Below are positions 25,661-35,373 of a stretch of 64,000 nt of DNA, one piece after another. A program made the translations under genes and the position numbers. Origin of the DNA: Afipia sp. (lineage in GTDB: Bacteria > Pseudomonadota > Alphaproteobacteria > Rhizobiales > Xanthobacteraceae); assembly GCA_017308575.1 (NCBI GenBank), contig JAFKEQ010000002.1, positions 1 through 64,000 on the forward strand, given 5' to 3'. How positions within the stretch are numbered: position 1 is the stretch's first letter; each line of letters begins with the position of its first letter. The notes below the pieces were generated by a model. That model was given only the letters and a program-made list of their open reading frames with translations. It had not been told where the DNA came from and searched no databases.

Positions 25661-27052
25661 TCAAGCCGTTCCGGCGTCGCGCTGTCCGAGTCGTTCAAAG
25701 TGCCCGCGCCGCTGCAGGATGGCGAGCAGCGCCAGCCCCGGTAGGGCGCTCGCGGCGCAGATGGCGAAAAACCACATCCAGCCGGTCGCCTCTGCAATAT
25801 AGCCTGCCATCGCGGACAGATATGTGCGGCCGAATGCCGAGAGCGCAGTCAGCAGCGCGTATTGCGTGGCTGTGTGCAGGGGATTGCGGCATAGGGCGGA
25901 CAGATAGGCGATGTAAATAACAGTCCCGATCGCGCTGGTGAAGTTCTCGAGCGTGATCGCGAACGCAAGCCACAGAGGATCGTGACCGATCGTCGCCTGC
26001 CAGGAGAAGCCGAAATTGGCGAGAGCCTGCAGGATGCCCCCGATCCATAGACTGGTGGCCAGCGGGTAGGCGCGGGCCACGAAGCCTCCGGCGAAACCGC
26101 CGATCAATGTTGCCGCAAAGCCGACGCCCTTGATGATCGTGGCGTATTCGACGCGGGTGAAGCCGATGTCGATGACGAAGGCCGCGGTCATGGCGCCGGC
26201 CAATGCATCGGTGAATTTGAACAGGACGACGAAGATCAGGGTCACCACCGCAAGATCGCGTGTCATGAAATCCGAAAAGGCCGCGCGTGCCGTCTCGAAG
26301 ACGCGTTTCAGGCGGCTGGTGGCGGGATGGCGCGCGCTTTCGCTGAGCGCAAGCTGCGATACTTCCGGTTCGGTCGCCATGATCGATCCAACGATTCCGA
26401 TCAGGACAAGCGCGGCCATCGCTGCATAGCCCAGTGCCCATGACGTGGTGCGCGGGAAGCCAAGGCCGGCCTCGAACCCGCTTACGATGTAGAGCGCACC
26501 GGCGGTCGAAATCAGATTGGCGACGCGATAGGCCGCGACGTAGGACGCCATGCCCGCGGCCTGTTCGCTCTCGTTTAGGCTTTCGACGCGAAACGCATCG
26601 ATCACGATGTCCTGCGTGGCCGATGCGGTGGCGACAAGAGCCGCGGCCGCGATCAAAAGCACCGGGCCGCTTTTCGGATCGCACAGGCTGAGCAGAACGA
26701 TCGCGACGATCAGCAGCAATTGCGAGAAGATCAGCCAGCCGCGCCGCCGACCGAGCCAATGCGACAGCAACGGCACATCGAGCGCATCGACGAGGGGGGC
26801 CCACAGGAATTTCAGCGTGTACGGCGTGCCGATGATCGCGAACAGGCCGATGGTCTTGAGATTGACGCCGCTTTCCGCGGCCCACACCTGGAGTGTCGAT
26901 CCGGAAAGCGCCAGCGGAAGACCCGAGGAAAAGCCAAGCAGCAGCACGATCAGCACGCGCGGCTGCAGATAGACCGCCATCGTCTCGCGCCAGGTCGGGC
27001 GGGATATGGCGCGGGGCGGAGCGTCTCGCTCTGTGCTCTCGGGTGCTGTCAT
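25661..27052 (-). CDS. ampG: AmpG family muropeptide MFS transporter
   Basis: An inner-membrane importer of anhydro-muropeptides for cell-wall recycling, 463 residues with about twelve hydrophobic segments. The starts GFSSGLPLALSGSTLQVW, GTPYTLKFLWAPLVDALD and DIVIDAFRVESL are typical of AmpG. AmpG activity also feeds beta-lactamase induction in some bacteria, but no AmpR or beta-lactamase gene is nearby. A single-sided palindromic repeat lies between it and rmuC. The call is firm at family level. Confidence 0.88.
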   Translation of the reverse strand: MTAPESTERDAPPRAISRPTWRETMAVYLQPRVLIVLLLGFSSGLPLALSGSTLQVWAAESGVNLKTIGLFAIIGTPYTLKFLWAPLVDALDVPLLSHWLGRRRGWLIFSQLLLIVAIVLLSLCDPKSGPVLLIAAAALVATASATQDIVIDAFRVESLNESEQAAGMASYVAAYRVANLISTAGALYIVSGFEAGLGFPRTTSWALGYAAMAALVLIGIVGSIMATEPEVSQLALSESARHPATSRLKRVFETARAAFSDFMTRDLAVVTLIFVVLFKFTDALAGAMTAAFVIDIGFTRVEYATIIKGVGFAATLIGGFAGGFVARAYPLATSLWIGGILQALANFGFSWQATIGHDPLWLAFAITLENFTSAIGTVIYIAYLSALCRNPLHTATQYALLTALSAFGRTYLSAMAGYIAEATGWMWFFAICAASALPGLALLAILQRRGHFERLGQRDAGTA

Positions 27053-27119
27053 GAAGGGGTGTTAGCAGATTCGGACTTTCCTCTCTCCCCTTGTGAGGAG
27101 GACGGAGCGTCACACGCGA

Positions 27120-27158
27120 CCGTCATCACCGGTCTTGTCCCGGTGATCCACGTCTTTC
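27120..27158. repeat. half of the dispersed palindromic repeat
   Basis: The left half only of the element seen at 11364-11451, starting CGTCATCACCGGTCTTGTCC. It lies between ampG and rmuC and has no matching right arm in the gap, so it is a remnant. Upstream bases (27080-27110) are GA/CT-rich and may be the rest of another degraded repeat. Confidence 0.7.
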
Positions 27159-27166
27159 TTTCTAAA

Positions 27167-28378
27167 CTACTCCCCCGCCTGCAGCTTGCGCAGCGGATGA
27201 GGCGGGAACAGGTCGCTTCCTGTCGGCGCCACGACGCGGGGCTCAGCGGGATCGCTGGACGTCGAGAAATCCAGTTCCTCGATCCGCCCGGCCCGCTTTT
27301 CGATCTTGTCGGCGGAAATCAGGATCTGCCGCACGTCTTCGTTCACGTTGCCGAAATCCTTCTGCAACTTCAGCACGCGTTCGCGCAGGCGGCCGAGGTC
27401 GTCGGACATGCTGATGACTTCGGTGCGGATCTGATCGGCGGCGTCACGCATCCGCGCGTCCTTCAGGATCTGCTGCATCACCTGAATCGCCAGCATCAGC
27501 AGCGACGGCGAGACCAGCACCACGCGTGCGCGATAGGCCTTCTGGATCACGTCATCGAAGCCGTCGTGAATCTCGGCATAGACCGATTCCGACGGGACGA
27601 ACATCAAGGCGGTGTCCTGCGTCTCGCCCGGGATCAGGTATTTGTCGGCGATGTCGGTGACATGCTTCATCACGTCCTGACGCAGGCGCTGGGTTGCATA
27701 TTTCTTGTCCTCGTCGCTGCGCGCGTCGCGCAATGCCGTTACGGCTTCCAGCGGAAATTTCGCGTCGATGCACAGTGGACGCTGGTCCGGAAGGAACACG
27801 ACGCAGTCCGGCCGCTTGCCCGTGGATAGCGTATGCTGAAACGCAAAGGAGCCCTTCGGCATGCCGTCCTGGACGATGGCTTCCATCCGCGCCTGACCGA
27901 ATGCGCCGCGCGCCTGCTTGTTGGCGAGCACGTCGCGCAGCGTCGTCACCTGCGAGGTGAGGTCGGTGAGATTCTTGTGCGCGTTGTCGATGATGCCGAG
28001 CCGCTCGTGCAGCACGCGCAGGCTGTCCATGGTGTTGCGCGTGGTCTGCTCCATGGACTGGCCGACGCGATGAGTCACCGAATCCAGCCGTTCGTTGACC
28101 GCGCGGGCCATGTCGGCCTGCCGCCCCGCCAGCGCCTGTCCCATCTCATGCACGCGGCCGGCGGCCTCGTTCTGGATGCGCAGCACCTCGCTCAGGCGCT
28201 CCTCGAGTTCGTCGGCGCGTAGCGCCTGCGCCATGGCGGCTTCAGCGCCCTTAGCGCCCGAGCGTGCGATGACGACGGCAATGGTAAGCAGCAGCACTAG
28301 CGCCAGCGCGCCGAAGGCGATGAGGGCATGGCTGATGCGGACGGGCATGTCGCCGACGATGAAAAGGATTTCGTTCAT
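27167..28378 (-). CDS. rmuC: DNA recombination protein RmuC
   Basis: A membrane-anchored nuclease-fold protein that limits DNA rearrangements at inverted repeats in E. coli. About 403 residues: an N-terminal transmembrane helix (about 18-40), a coiled coil (about 45-170) and a PD-(D/E)XK-like C-terminal domain with CVVFLPDQRPLCIDAKFPLEA, the conserved lysine-aspartate block. I use the ATG at 28378 (MNEILFIV). An open extension to 28456 would run through a LexA-box-like sequence 34 bp upstream, so the shorter start is better. Damage-induced expression is likely. Confidence 0.93.
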   Translation of the reverse strand: MNEILFIVGDMPVRISHALIAFGALALVLLLTIAVVIARSGAKGAEAAMAQALRADELEERLSEVLRIQNEAAGRVHEMGQALAGRQADMARAVNERLDSVTHRVGQSMEQTTRNTMDSLRVLHERLGIIDNAHKNLTDLTSQVTTLRDVLANKQARGAFGQARMEAIVQDGMPKGSFAFQHTLSTGKRPDCVVFLPDQRPLCIDAKFPLEAVTALRDARSDEDKKYATQRLRQDVMKHVTDIADKYLIPGETQDTALMFVPSESVYAEIHDGFDDVIQKAYRARVVLVSPSLLMLAIQVMQQILKDARMRDAADQIRTEVISMSDDLGRLRERVLKLQKDFGNVNEDVRQILISADKIEKRAGRIEELDFSTSSDPAEPRVVAPTGSDLFPPHPLRKLQAGE

Positions 28379-28411
28379 GCGGGAATTGTAGCCCGATTCG
28401 CCGCTCGATGC

Positions 28412-28426
28412 GAACGAATAGGGAAC
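28412..28426. promoter_or_regulatory. putative LexA box upstream of rmuC
   Basis: GAAC-GAATAGG-GAAC matches the alphaproteobacterial SOS box GAAC-N7-GAAC exactly. It lies 34 bp before the rmuC start and 124 bp before def. RmuC acts on DNA, so LexA control of rmuC is plausible. The site is exact but short, so chance occurrence cannot be ruled out. Confidence 0.65.
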
Positions 28427-28549
28427 ATTTATGGTTAATAAATCCTTGATTTCCATGGTTAATCAGTTGTTAACGGTCCCGAACACATCTCAACCGCCTG
28501 ACGCGACAAGAGGTTTGACCGCGGCAGGCGCGCCCATTACATCGCGCCC

Positions 28550-29065
28550 ATGGCCATTCGCGACATCATCATCCTGCCGGACACGCAGCTTCGCCTCGTT
28601 TCCAAGCCCATCGAGAAAATCACGCCCGAAATCCGCGCGCTCGCGGACGACATGCTCGAGACCATGTATGAGGCGCCGGGCATCGGCCTTGCCGCAATCC
28701 AGATCGCGCAGCCGCTGCGCCTGATCACGATGGATGTGTCGAAGAAGGAGGGCGAGAAGGACCCGCGGGTCTTCATCAATCCGGAGATCATTTCCTCGTC
28801 CGAAGAATTGTCCGTGTATGAGGAAGGCTGCCTGTCGATCCCGGACTATTATGAGGAGGTGGAGCGCCCGGCGAAGGTGCGCGTGCGCTTCATGGATATC
28901 GACGGCAAGGTCCACGAGGAAGACGCCGATGGACTCTACGCCACCTGCATCCAGCACGAGATCGATCATCTCAATGGCGTGCTGTTCGTGGATTATCTGT
29001 CCAAGCTCAAGCGCGACCGCGTGATGAAGAAATTCACCAAGGCTGCACGGCTTGCGGCCAAGTAA
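28550..29065 (+). CDS. def: peptide deformylase
   Basis: A metal (Fe/Zn) hydrolase that removes the formyl group from nascent proteins. The 171-residue protein carries all three motifs: [16 protein letters not shown] with the metal cysteine, and QHEIDHLNG with two metal histidines and the catalytic glutamate. It leads a conserved plus-strand trio with fmt and truA. The upstream 170 bp is AT-rich and shared with divergent rmuC; the motif ATGGTTAAT occurs there twice. The ATG at 28550 is the natural start. Confidence 0.97.
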   Translation: MAIRDIIILPDTQLRLVSKPIEKITPEIRALADDMLETMYEAPGIGLAAIQIAQPLRLITMDVSKKEGEKDPRVFINPEIISSSEELSVYEEGCLSIPDYYEEVERPAKVRVRFMDIDGKVHEEDADGLYATCIQHEIDHLNGVLFVDYLSKLKRDRVMKKFTKAARLAAK

Positions 29066-29066
29066 G

Positions 29067-29113
29067 ATCACGACCCGGAAAAGCGAATACCGGCTTTCCG
29101 ACAAGGTCATGAT
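29067..29113. repeat. palindromic repeat between def and fmt
   Basis: An imperfect dyad from ATCACGACC to GGTCATGAT with inner arms CGGAAAAGC and GCTTTCCG. It starts immediately after the def stop codon. It resembles a short repeat common in Bradyrhizobium intergenic DNA. It may affect RNA stability in the def-fmt transcript. Confidence 0.6.
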
Positions 29114-29133
29114 CAGGATCTAATGGCCAGCAT

Positions 29134-30066
29134 ATGCCGCTTCGTCTGATTTTCATGGGCACGCCGGATTTTGCGGTGCCGACCCTGCTCGCGCTGGCCG
29201 ATCACGGCCACGAGATCGCGGCGGTGTATACGCGTGCGCCGAAGCCGGCGGGGCGCGGCATGAAACTGCAGTCGACGCCGGTGGAGCAGGCCGCGCGGCA
29301 GCTCGGCATTCCGGTGCTGACGCCGAAAACGCTGCGAACGCCAGAAGCGGAAGCCGAGTTTCGTTCGCATGACGCCGATGCCGCGGTGGTTGTCGCCTAT
29401 GGCATGATCCTGCCGCAAAACATTCTGGACGCGGTGCCGCTCGGCTGTTTCAATCTTCACGGGTCGCTGCTGCCGCGCTGGCGCGGCGCCGCGCCGATCC
29501 AGCGCGCGATCATGTCGGGCGATCCGGAATCCGGCGTGATGGTCATGAAGATGGATGCCGGTCTCGACACCGGCGATGTCGCGATGGCCGAACGGTTGCC
29601 GATCACCGATGCGATGACCGCGCAGGACTTGCATGATGCGCTCGCGCCGCTCGGCGCGGATCTGATGGTGCGCGCCATGGGTGGGCTGTCGCGCGGCGGC
29701 CTGCAATTGACGAAGCAGAATGAAGAGGGTGTTACTTACGCTGCGAAAATCGACAAGGCCGAGGCGCGGATTGACTGGACAAAATCCGCCCACGAGGTGC
29801 TGCGGCACATTCACGGCCTGTCGCCGTTTCCCGGCGCATGGTTTGAGATCGCCATTGATAGCGAACCGGTGCGCATCAAGGTCTTGCGATGCGAGTTGGC
29901 GAAAGGATCGGGTGCGCCTGGCGATCTGCTCGATGACAAATTGACGATCGCCTGCGGCAATGGCGCGCTCCGAATTCTGGACTTGCAGCGCGCCGGCAAG
30001 CCGCCGATGAAGGCCGCCGCCTTTCTTAACGGCACGCCGCTCAAGCCCCCGCTGCGGGTGAGCTGA
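29134..30066 (+). CDS. fmt: methionyl-tRNA formyltransferase
   Basis: It formylates initiator Met-tRNA with 10-formyl-tetrahydrofolate. The 310-residue protein has the hallmark [21 protein letters not shown] with the catalytic asparagine-histidine pair and the N-terminal [15 protein letters not shown]. The C-terminal tRNA-binding domain follows after about residue 205. The stop overlaps the truA start by one base (TGATG), so the two are translationally coupled. The start follows CAT with no strong ribosome site. Confidence 0.97.
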   Translation: MPLRLIFMGTPDFAVPTLLALADHGHEIAAVYTRAPKPAGRGMKLQSTPVEQAARQLGIPVLTPKTLRTPEAEAEFRSHDADAAVVVAYGMILPQNILDAVPLGCFNLHGSLLPRWRGAAPIQRAIMSGDPESGVMVMKMDAGLDTGDVAMAERLPITDAMTAQDLHDALAPLGADLMVRAMGGLSRGGLQLTKQNEEGVTYAAKIDKAEARIDWTKSAHEVLRHIHGLSPFPGAWFEIAIDSEPVRIKVLRCELAKGSGAPGDLLDDKLTIACGNGALRILDLQRAGKPPMKAAAFLNGTPLKPPLRVS

Positions 30067-30803
30067 TGCCCCGCTACAAGCTCATCATCGAGTATGACGG
30101 TGCGCCGTTCTGGGGCTGGCAGTATCAGGACAAGGGGCCGTCGGTGCAGGGCGCGCTGGAAGCTGCCGTGACGGCGATGACGGGCGAGATGGTGCGTGTC
30201 AGCGGCGCGGGGCGTACCGATGCCGGTGTGCATGCGCTGGGGCAGGTGGCGCATATCGATCTCACAAAATCCTACAGTGCGGATCGCGTGCGTGATGCGC
30301 TCAACGCGCATGTGCGGCCGCATCCCATCGCCGTGCTTTCGGCTGAGGTGGTGCCGGACACATTCGATGCGCGGTTTTCCGCGACCAAGCGACATTATAT
30401 CTACCGCATCGCCAACCGCCGTTCCAATCTGGCGCTGAGCGCAGGCCATGTCTGGCGTGTGCCGCGCCATCTCGACGTGGACGCCATGCATGACGCCGCG
30501 CAGGTTCTGGTCGGCAAGCATGACTTCACGACATTCCGCGACACCGAGTGTCAGGCCAAGTCGCCGGAAAAAACGCTCGAAACGCTGAACGTGACGCGCG
30601 ATGGCGAGAACGTGAACATCACCACCTCCGCGCGCTCGTTCCTGCACAGCCAGGTGCGCTCGATGGTCGGCTCGCTGGTGTGGGTCGGGCATGGCCGCTG
30701 GAGCGCGGCCGACATGCGCCGCGCGCTCGAAGCGAAGGATCGCGCGGCCTGCGGTCCCGTCGCGCCGCCGGACGGACTTTATCTGGTGCGGGTGGAGTAT
30801 TGA
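30066..30803 (+). CDS. truA: tRNA pseudouridine(38-40) synthase
   Basis: TruA makes pseudouridine at positions 38, 39 and 40 of the anticodon arm. The 245-residue protein has the catalytic aspartate in [16 protein letters not shown] and the later block [19 protein letters not shown]. The start overlaps the fmt stop. It is followed by a palindromic repeat and the convergent nucleosidase gene. Confidence 0.97.
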   Translation: MPRYKLIIEYDGAPFWGWQYQDKGPSVQGALEAAVTAMTGEMVRVSGAGRTDAGVHALGQVAHIDLTKSYSADRVRDALNAHVRPHPIAVLSAEVVPDTFDARFSATKRHYIYRIANRRSNLALSAGHVWRVPRHLDVDAMHDAAQVLVGKHDFTTFRDTECQAKSPEKTLETLNVTRDGENVNITTSARSFLHSQVRSMVGSLVWVGHGRWSAADMRRALEAKDRAACGPVAPPDGLYLVRVEY

Positions 30804-30807
30804 TAAC

Positions 30808-30885
30808 CGTCATTGCGAGGAGCGAAGCGACGAAGCAATCCAGCTTTCTTTAAGAATGGATTGCTTCGCTTCGCTCGCAATGACG
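30808..30885. repeat. palindromic repeat between truA and the nucleosidase gene
   Basis: A long dyad with ends CGTCATTGCGAG and CTCGCAATGACG and inner arms around GAAGCAATCC and GGATTGCTTC. It lies between two convergent genes and could act as a two-way terminator. This CATTGCGAGGAGCGAAGC type is a known dispersed element in many proteobacteria; that is from memory. Confidence 0.85.
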
Positions 30886-30898
30886 AGTGATAAACCTC

Positions 30899-31471
30899 TC
30901 ACGCGATCGTCTTCATCGCATCCCAGAACAGATCCTCGCCACCGGCGACGTTCTCGTTCCAGTGATCGGCGGCATTGTCGTCGGCCGCGTCGGTGATGAA
31001 CTTGAATGCGCGCCATGGCACGCCATGACGTGCGCAGACATGGGCGATAGCGAACAGTTCCATGTCGACGATGTCGATCTTGTTCTCCACCAGCCACGGG
31101 TCGATGGCGGTGACAAAGCTGTCGCCGGTCCCGCAGGTCACGTTGCCAAACCCTGACGACAGGCGATCCATCTCCGGTGCGAATGGCGTGCGCCCGCGCG
31201 GCGCCAGCGGCATCGGCGCCATGTCGCGCTGAATGACATGCGCGACTTCCACAAGGCCATTATGGATATGCGCGATCTTGCCGGCGGTGCCGTAGTTGAT
31301 GACGAGCTTCGGTTGAAGCGCCAGCACCGTCAGCGCTGCGACATGGGCTGCATTGACCTTGCCGACGCCGGTATAGATCACTTCGACGCCATCCGGCGCG
31401 CGCTCTTTCTTCAACTCGTCGTCGATGGCGGTGAGAACAACGAGAGGTCCGCTCAAGTTCGGATTGGTCAT
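30899..31471 (-). CDS. MTA/SAH nucleosidase-like phosphorylase-superfamily protein
   Basis: A 190-residue protein of the purine nucleoside phosphorylase/MTA-SAH nucleosidase family. Such enzymes cleave methylthioadenosine or S-adenosylhomocysteine. The sequence has [10 protein letters not shown], a glycine-rich nucleotide-binding stretch, [21 protein letters not shown] with the conserved MExxA-like glutamate, and [14 protein letters not shown]. It is shorter than the canonical MtnN (about 230), so the substrate is open. Its ATG overlaps the dapE stop by four bases (ATGA), so it ends the dap operon. Confidence 0.75.
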   Translation of the reverse strand: MTNPNLSGPLVVLTAIDDELKKERAPDGVEVIYTGVGKVNAAHVAALTVLALQPKLVINYGTAGKIAHIHNGLVEVAHVIQRDMAPMPLAPRGRTPFAPEMDRLSSGFGNVTCGTGDSFVTAIDPWLVENKIDIVDMELFAIAHVCARHGVPWRAFKFITDAADDNAADHWNENVAGGEDLFWDAMKTIA

Positions 31472-32622
31472 GCGAAATAGCGATCCAGCACGCCGCGGTA
31501 GATGCGCGTCAATTTTTCGAGATCGGAGACCGGCGTGCGTTCGTCGATCTGATGCATGGTCTGGCCGACAAGGCCGAATTCCAGCACCGGACAATAGCGG
31601 AAGATGAAGCGCGCGTCGGAGGTGCCGCCGCCGGTGTTGAGATCGGGCTTGCGGCCGGTCACCTCTTCGATGGCGGCGACCACGAGATCGGTGAACGGGC
31701 CAGGCTTGGTGCGGAACACGTCGGCGTTCGACGGCTCCCACGTCACATGGGCCTTGATGCGATTGCCGCTGGCCCTCGCCACCCGCTCCTCGATCAGCGC
31801 GCGGAGCGACTCGCGGGTGTGGCAATCGTTATAGCGGATGTTGAAGCGTGCCCGCGCCTGCGCGGGGATGACGTTCCAGGCGGTATTGCCGACATCCACC
31901 GAGGTGAATTCGAGATTCGACGGCTGAAAGTGCTCGGTGCCCTTGTCGAGCGGATCGCCGCTCAGCGCTGCGATGATCGCCGCAATATCCGGCACCGGAT
32001 TGGAGGCGCGGTGCGGATAGGCGACATGGCCCTGCACACCATCGACAATGATGGTGCCGGATTGCGAGCCGCGCCGCCCGATTTTGATGGTGTCGCCGAT
32101 TTCCTCGACATTGCTCGGCTCGCCCAGCACGCAATGATCGAACTTTTCGCCGCGCTTGGCGGCCCATTCGAGCAGCTTGATCGTGCCGTTGACCGCAATG
32201 TCTTCTTCATCGCCGGTGATGAGGAAGGAGATCGAACCTTTGGGCTTGCCGCCGTTGGCGGCAAGATAGTCGAGAACGGCGGCGACCGAGCAGGCGATGC
32301 CGCCTTTCATGTCCACCGTACCGCGCCCGTAAAGCAGGCCGTCTTTCACGTCGCCCGCGAAGGCGCCGTGGGTCCATTTCGTCTCATCACCCGCAGGCAC
32401 GACGTCGGTGTGACCCGCGAAAGTGATGTGCGGTGCTCCGGTGCCGATGCGCGCGTAGAGATTGTCGATATCGGCTGCGCCCGGTTCGGAGAAGGTGACG
32501 CGATGCAGCTCGAAGCCCGCATGGCCCAGCAGTTTCTCCAGCACGCCCAGCGCGCCCGCATCCGCCGGCGTCACCGATGGACAGCGGACGAGATCGCGGG
32601 TGATGGAGAGGGCGTCAGCCAC
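31468..32622 (-). CDS. dapE: succinyl-diaminopimelate desuccinylase
   Basis: The M20 metallopeptidase that removes succinate from N-succinyl-LL-diaminopimelate for lysine and peptidoglycan synthesis. The 384-residue protein has the metal motifs [24 protein letters not shown] and [14 protein letters not shown], the DEE pair supplying the catalytic base and a metal ligand. The dimerisation lid domain spans about residues 180-295. It lies 6 bp after dapD and overlaps the nucleosidase gene. Confidence 0.97.
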   Translation of the reverse strand: MADALSITRDLVRCPSVTPADAGALGVLEKLLGHAGFELHRVTFSEPGAADIDNLYARIGTGAPHITFAGHTDVVPAGDETKWTHGAFAGDVKDGLLYGRGTVDMKGGIACSVAAVLDYLAANGGKPKGSISFLITGDEEDIAVNGTIKLLEWAAKRGEKFDHCVLGEPSNVEEIGDTIKIGRRGSQSGTIIVDGVQGHVAYPHRASNPVPDIAAIIAALSGDPLDKGTEHFQPSNLEFTSVDVGNTAWNVIPAQARARFNIRYNDCHTRESLRALIEERVARASGNRIKAHVTWEPSNADVFRTKPGPFTDLVVAAIEEVTGRKPDLNTGGGTSDARFIFRYCPVLEFGLVGQTMHQIDERTPVSDLEKLTRIYRGVLDRYFA

Positions 32623-32628
32623 GTGGGA

Positions 32629-33474
32629 TCAATCTCTCAGCAACTCGTTGATGCTGGTCTTGGAGCGGGTGCGCTCGTCGACGCGCTTGACGATGACGGC
32701 GCAGGCGGTGTTCGGACCCGGCTGGCCGTTCTTCAACGGCTTGCCCGGCAGCGTGCCCGGCACCAGCACCGAATATTCCGGCACTTCGCCGATGAAGGTT
32801 TCGCCGGTTTCGCGGTCGACGATCTTGGTCGATGCGCCGAGGAACACGCCCATCGCCAGTACCGCGCCCTTGCGGACGATGACGCCTTCGGCGACTTCCG
32901 ACCGCGCGCCGATGAAACAGTCGTCTTCGATGATGACGGGCCCGGCCTGCAGCGGCTCCAGCACGCCGCCGATGCCGACGCCGCCGGAAATGTGCACGCG
33001 CTTTCCGATCTGCGCGCAGGAGCCGACTGTGGACCATGTGTCGATCATGGTCGCTTCATCGACGTAAGCGCCGAGGTTGACGAAGGACGGCATCAGCACG
33101 ACGTTCTTGGCGATGAAGGCCGAGCGGCGCACGATGGCGCCTGGCACAGCACGGAAGCCGGCATCGCGGAAACGGTTCTCGCCCCAGTCTTCGAACTTCG
33201 AGGGCACCTTGTCCCACCACTGCGCGCCGCCGGGGCCACCGGTGATCGCCGCCATGTCGTTGAGGCGGAACGACAGCAGCACGGCCTTCTTCAGCCACTG
33301 ATTGACGTGCCATTTCCCATCTGCCTGACGCTCCGCCACGCGGGCCTCGCCCTTGTCGAGCAGGTCGAGCGCCAGCTCCACGGCATCGCGCACTTCGCCC
33401 TTGGTATTGGCGTTGACGGTGTCGCGGGCCTCGAAGGCGGCATTCAGCGTGGTTTCAAGCGCGGAGAGGGACAT
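32629..33474 (-). CDS. dapD: 2,3,4,5-tetrahydropyridine-2,6-dicarboxylate N-succinyltransferase
   Basis: DapD succinylates tetrahydrodipicolinate in the lysine/diaminopimelate pathway. The 281-residue protein forms a left-handed beta-helix trimer; the hexapeptide-repeat zone is visible at about 110-220 with [30 protein letters not shown] and [14 protein letters not shown] start at the ATG 33474 (MSLSALETT), which has AAGGA 7 bases upstream; an extension to 33540 is unlikely. It precedes dapE in the same transcript. Confidence 0.96.
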   Translation of the reverse strand: MSLSALETTLNAAFEARDTVNANTKGEVRDAVELALDLLDKGEARVAERQADGKWHVNQWLKKAVLLSFRLNDMAAITGGPGGAQWWDKVPSKFEDWGENRFRDAGFRAVPGAIVRRSAFIAKNVVLMPSFVNLGAYVDEATMIDTWSTVGSCAQIGKRVHISGGVGIGGVLEPLQAGPVIIEDDCFIGARSEVAEGVIVRKGAVLAMGVFLGASTKIVDRETGETFIGEVPEYSVLVPGTLPGKPLKNGQPGPNTACAVIVKRVDERTRSKTSINELLRD

Positions 33475-33550
33475 GGATGTTCCTTGGAAGGGATTCGATA
33501 TTTGACGGGCTTTTGTCGGGATTTGGCGCGGGAGAGTCAAGCTGAGGGGG

Positions 33551-34252
33551 TCAGTTTAGGCCCCTGATCGCCGCCAGAAAGCCGGTCAGATTGTCGGTGA
33601 TATGATCGACATAAGCGGCATCGCGGCCCTCCAGCTCCCAGTCCTCGCGCACCACGTTTTTGGTGCCGTCCGGCACCACCAGAACCGTGGTCATGCCAAG
33701 ATCGTGCGGTGTCACCAGATTGCGGGCGAGGTCCTCGAACATCGCCGCCTTGGCGGGGTCGACGCCGTGCAGCTTGAGGAATTTCAGATAGGTCTGACGC
33801 GCGGGCTTCGGCTCGAGTTCGGCTGCGACGATGTCGAACACGTCTTCGAAATGGCTGTCGATGCCGAGCCGCTCCAGCACCGCGCCGGCATGCGCACGCG
33901 AGCCGTTGGTGAGGATCAGCTTGCGGCCGGGAAGCTGTTCGATCGCCGCGCCCATCGCGGGATTGGGCTCCAGCGGCGAGTGATCGATCTTGTGCACGTA
34001 GTCGAGAAAGTCGTCGGCGTGCAGGCCGTGCTCGGTCATCATGCCGCGCATGGTGGTGCCGTAGCGGCGATAGTAATCCTTCTGGATTTTGAAGGCTTCG
34101 TCCTTCGACACGTTCAGATATTGCGCGACGAAATCGCGGATGCGCACATCCACCTGCTGCCACAGGTTGACGTGATGCGGATAGAGCGTGTTGTCGAGAT
34201 CGAACACCCATGTCTCGATGTGAGTGAAGCTGCGCTGTTGTTTCTTTGTCAT
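33551..34252 (-). CDS. pyrimidine 5'-nucleotidase (HAD superfamily)
   Basis: A 233-residue HAD phosphatase of the pyrimidine 5'-nucleotidase (Sdt1-like) family, which dephosphorylates UMP and CMP. The nucleophile motif is [14 protein letters not shown], motif II is LILTNGS and motif III/IV lies around [15 protein letters not shown]. The ATG at 34252 overlaps the stop of the DUF1036 gene by four bases. Located between argB and dapD in the long operon, the gene is not obviously part of lysine or arginine synthesis; conserved synteny keeps it there. Confidence 0.88.
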   Translation of the reverse strand: MTKKQQRSFTHIETWVFDLDNTLYPHHVNLWQQVDVRIRDFVAQYLNVSKDEAFKIQKDYYRRYGTTMRGMMTEHGLHADDFLDYVHKIDHSPLEPNPAMGAAIEQLPGRKLILTNGSRAHAGAVLERLGIDSHFEDVFDIVAAELEPKPARQTYLKFLKLHGVDPAKAAMFEDLARNLVTPHDLGMTTVLVVPDGTKNVVREDWELEGRDAAYVDHITDNLTGFLAAIRGLN

Positions 34253-35373
34253 GGCATCCCAAATCGCACTGTCCTGCCTGTCCCTGCAGCCATATCGATC
34301 TGGCCATAGCCGCTGGCGTGCAGGCCGCGCGAACCGCAGTCGCCCTGTTCGCTGAATTCGAACTGAGTGTCGCGGGTGCAGAGCATTGTCGTGCCGCCCC
34401 AGTTCAGCGGGCGGCTGTTGATCTTGATGGTGCGGCCGTCGGTGTCGACAGCTTCGGCGAAGCTGAAAATCCGGCGCGGCTGTCCGCTCACGTCGGGATG
34501 CAGGCACTTACCCGGCTCGATGCGATACCAGCCGCGGCTGGTGACGGCCTTGCCATCGTCGGTGGCGACGGAGGCCATGACGCGATACTTCGTATCGTTG
34601 CACCATGTGAGGCCGGTTGCGGATGGCGTTTCGACCGCGGCGATCATGGTGTCGAAGAAGTTCGGCGCCTGCGCCGCGTCCGCGCCAAGCCCGCGCGCCT
34701 TCAGAAAGGCGGCGAGGGCATTCTGCGTTTTGCGCCCATCCACGCCGTCGATCGGCGCAGCATCATAGCCCGCGATCAGCAGCAGCCGCTGGATCGCGGC
34801 CAGCCGGGCTTGCTCGTCGTCGTATTCGGAGTCTTCGGCGAGATAAGCGATCTGATTTCCATCTTCGCTCGTGCTTGGTTTGATTTCGGTGAATGGCACG
34901 CTGGTCTGTCCGCCGCGGCACTGACGGCCTGCGATGACGAAGTTGTTCGGCGCGATGCAAAGATTGTCGGTGCCGTTCTGCGGCGCGGGCGATGCGCCGT
35001 AGACCGGCAGCGCGCGCGCGTGCAGCAGGATGCGGTCGGCGGTGATGTTGCCCTGCGCCACAACGCGGCATGTGGCCGGATCGATGCGAAACCAGCCGCG
35101 CGTCGCGGTGGCGGTCTTGTCGTCGATGCCGATGGCGGCCTCGACCACGTAGCTCATGCGGTTGCAGAGTTTGAGATCGGCGCGGGCTTCGCCTGCCAAC
35201 ATCACGCTCGCGACGAGGGCGGTCGTCAGGAAGATGAGACCATAGCCGCGCTTACAAGTGTCATCACCGGGCTTGTCCCGGTGATCCCGATCGCTCCGGC
35301 ACAACGCCTTTCCAGTCGGGATGGCCGGGACAAGCCCGGCCATGACAAACGAGAAAGGCGTGCTTCGTCGCAT
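34249..35373 (-). CDS. secreted protein with two DUF1036 domains
   Basis: A 374-residue protein with two copies of the cysteine-containing DUF1036 fold (about 65-170 and 265-374): LKLCNRMSYVVEAAIGI with GWFRIDPATC, and LTWCNDTKYRVMASVAT with GWYRIEPGKC. Between them lies a peptidoglycan-binding-like helix pair, AIQRLLLIAGYDAAPIDGVDG. The signal peptide is the run LIFLTTALVASVMLAGEARA, at residues 45-65. The ATG at 35373 overlaps the argB stop by one base, and no other ATG exists between the repeat and the signal peptide. Residues about 10-38 come from a dispersed palindromic repeat, an unusual in-frame insertion. The function is unknown. Confidence 0.82.
   Translation of the reverse strand: MRRSTPFSFVMAGLVPAIPTGKALCRSDRDHRDKPGDDTCKRGYGLIFLTTALVASVMLAGEARADLKLCNRMSYVVEAAIGIDDKTATATRGWFRIDPATCRVVAQGNITADRILLHARALPVYGASPAPQNGTDNLCIAPNNFVIAGRQCRGGQTSVPFTEIKPSTSEDGNQIAYLAEDSEYDDEQARLAAIQRLLLIAGYDAAPIDGVDGRKTQNALAAFLKARGLGADAAQAPNFFDTMIAAVETPSATGLTWCNDTKYRVMASVATDDGKAVTSRGWYRIEPGKCLHPDVSGQPRRIFSFAEAVDTDGRTIKINSRPLNWGGTTMLCTRDTQFEFSEQGDCGSRGLHASGYGQIDMAAGTGRTVRFGMP
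35260..35346. repeat. palindromic repeat inside the DUF1036 coding sequence
   Basis: The same inverted element as at 11364-11451, ends GTCATCACCGGG and CATGAC, with arms GGGCTTGTCCCGG and CCGGGACAAGCCC. It lies within the reading frame of the secreted DUF1036 protein and stays in frame, encoding MAGLVPAIP before and DKPGDD after a variable centre. Confidence 0.85.

Noticed and set aside
31552..33567. 671-residue plus-strand frame
   Set aside because: Antisense to dapE and dapD, both recognised by family motifs.
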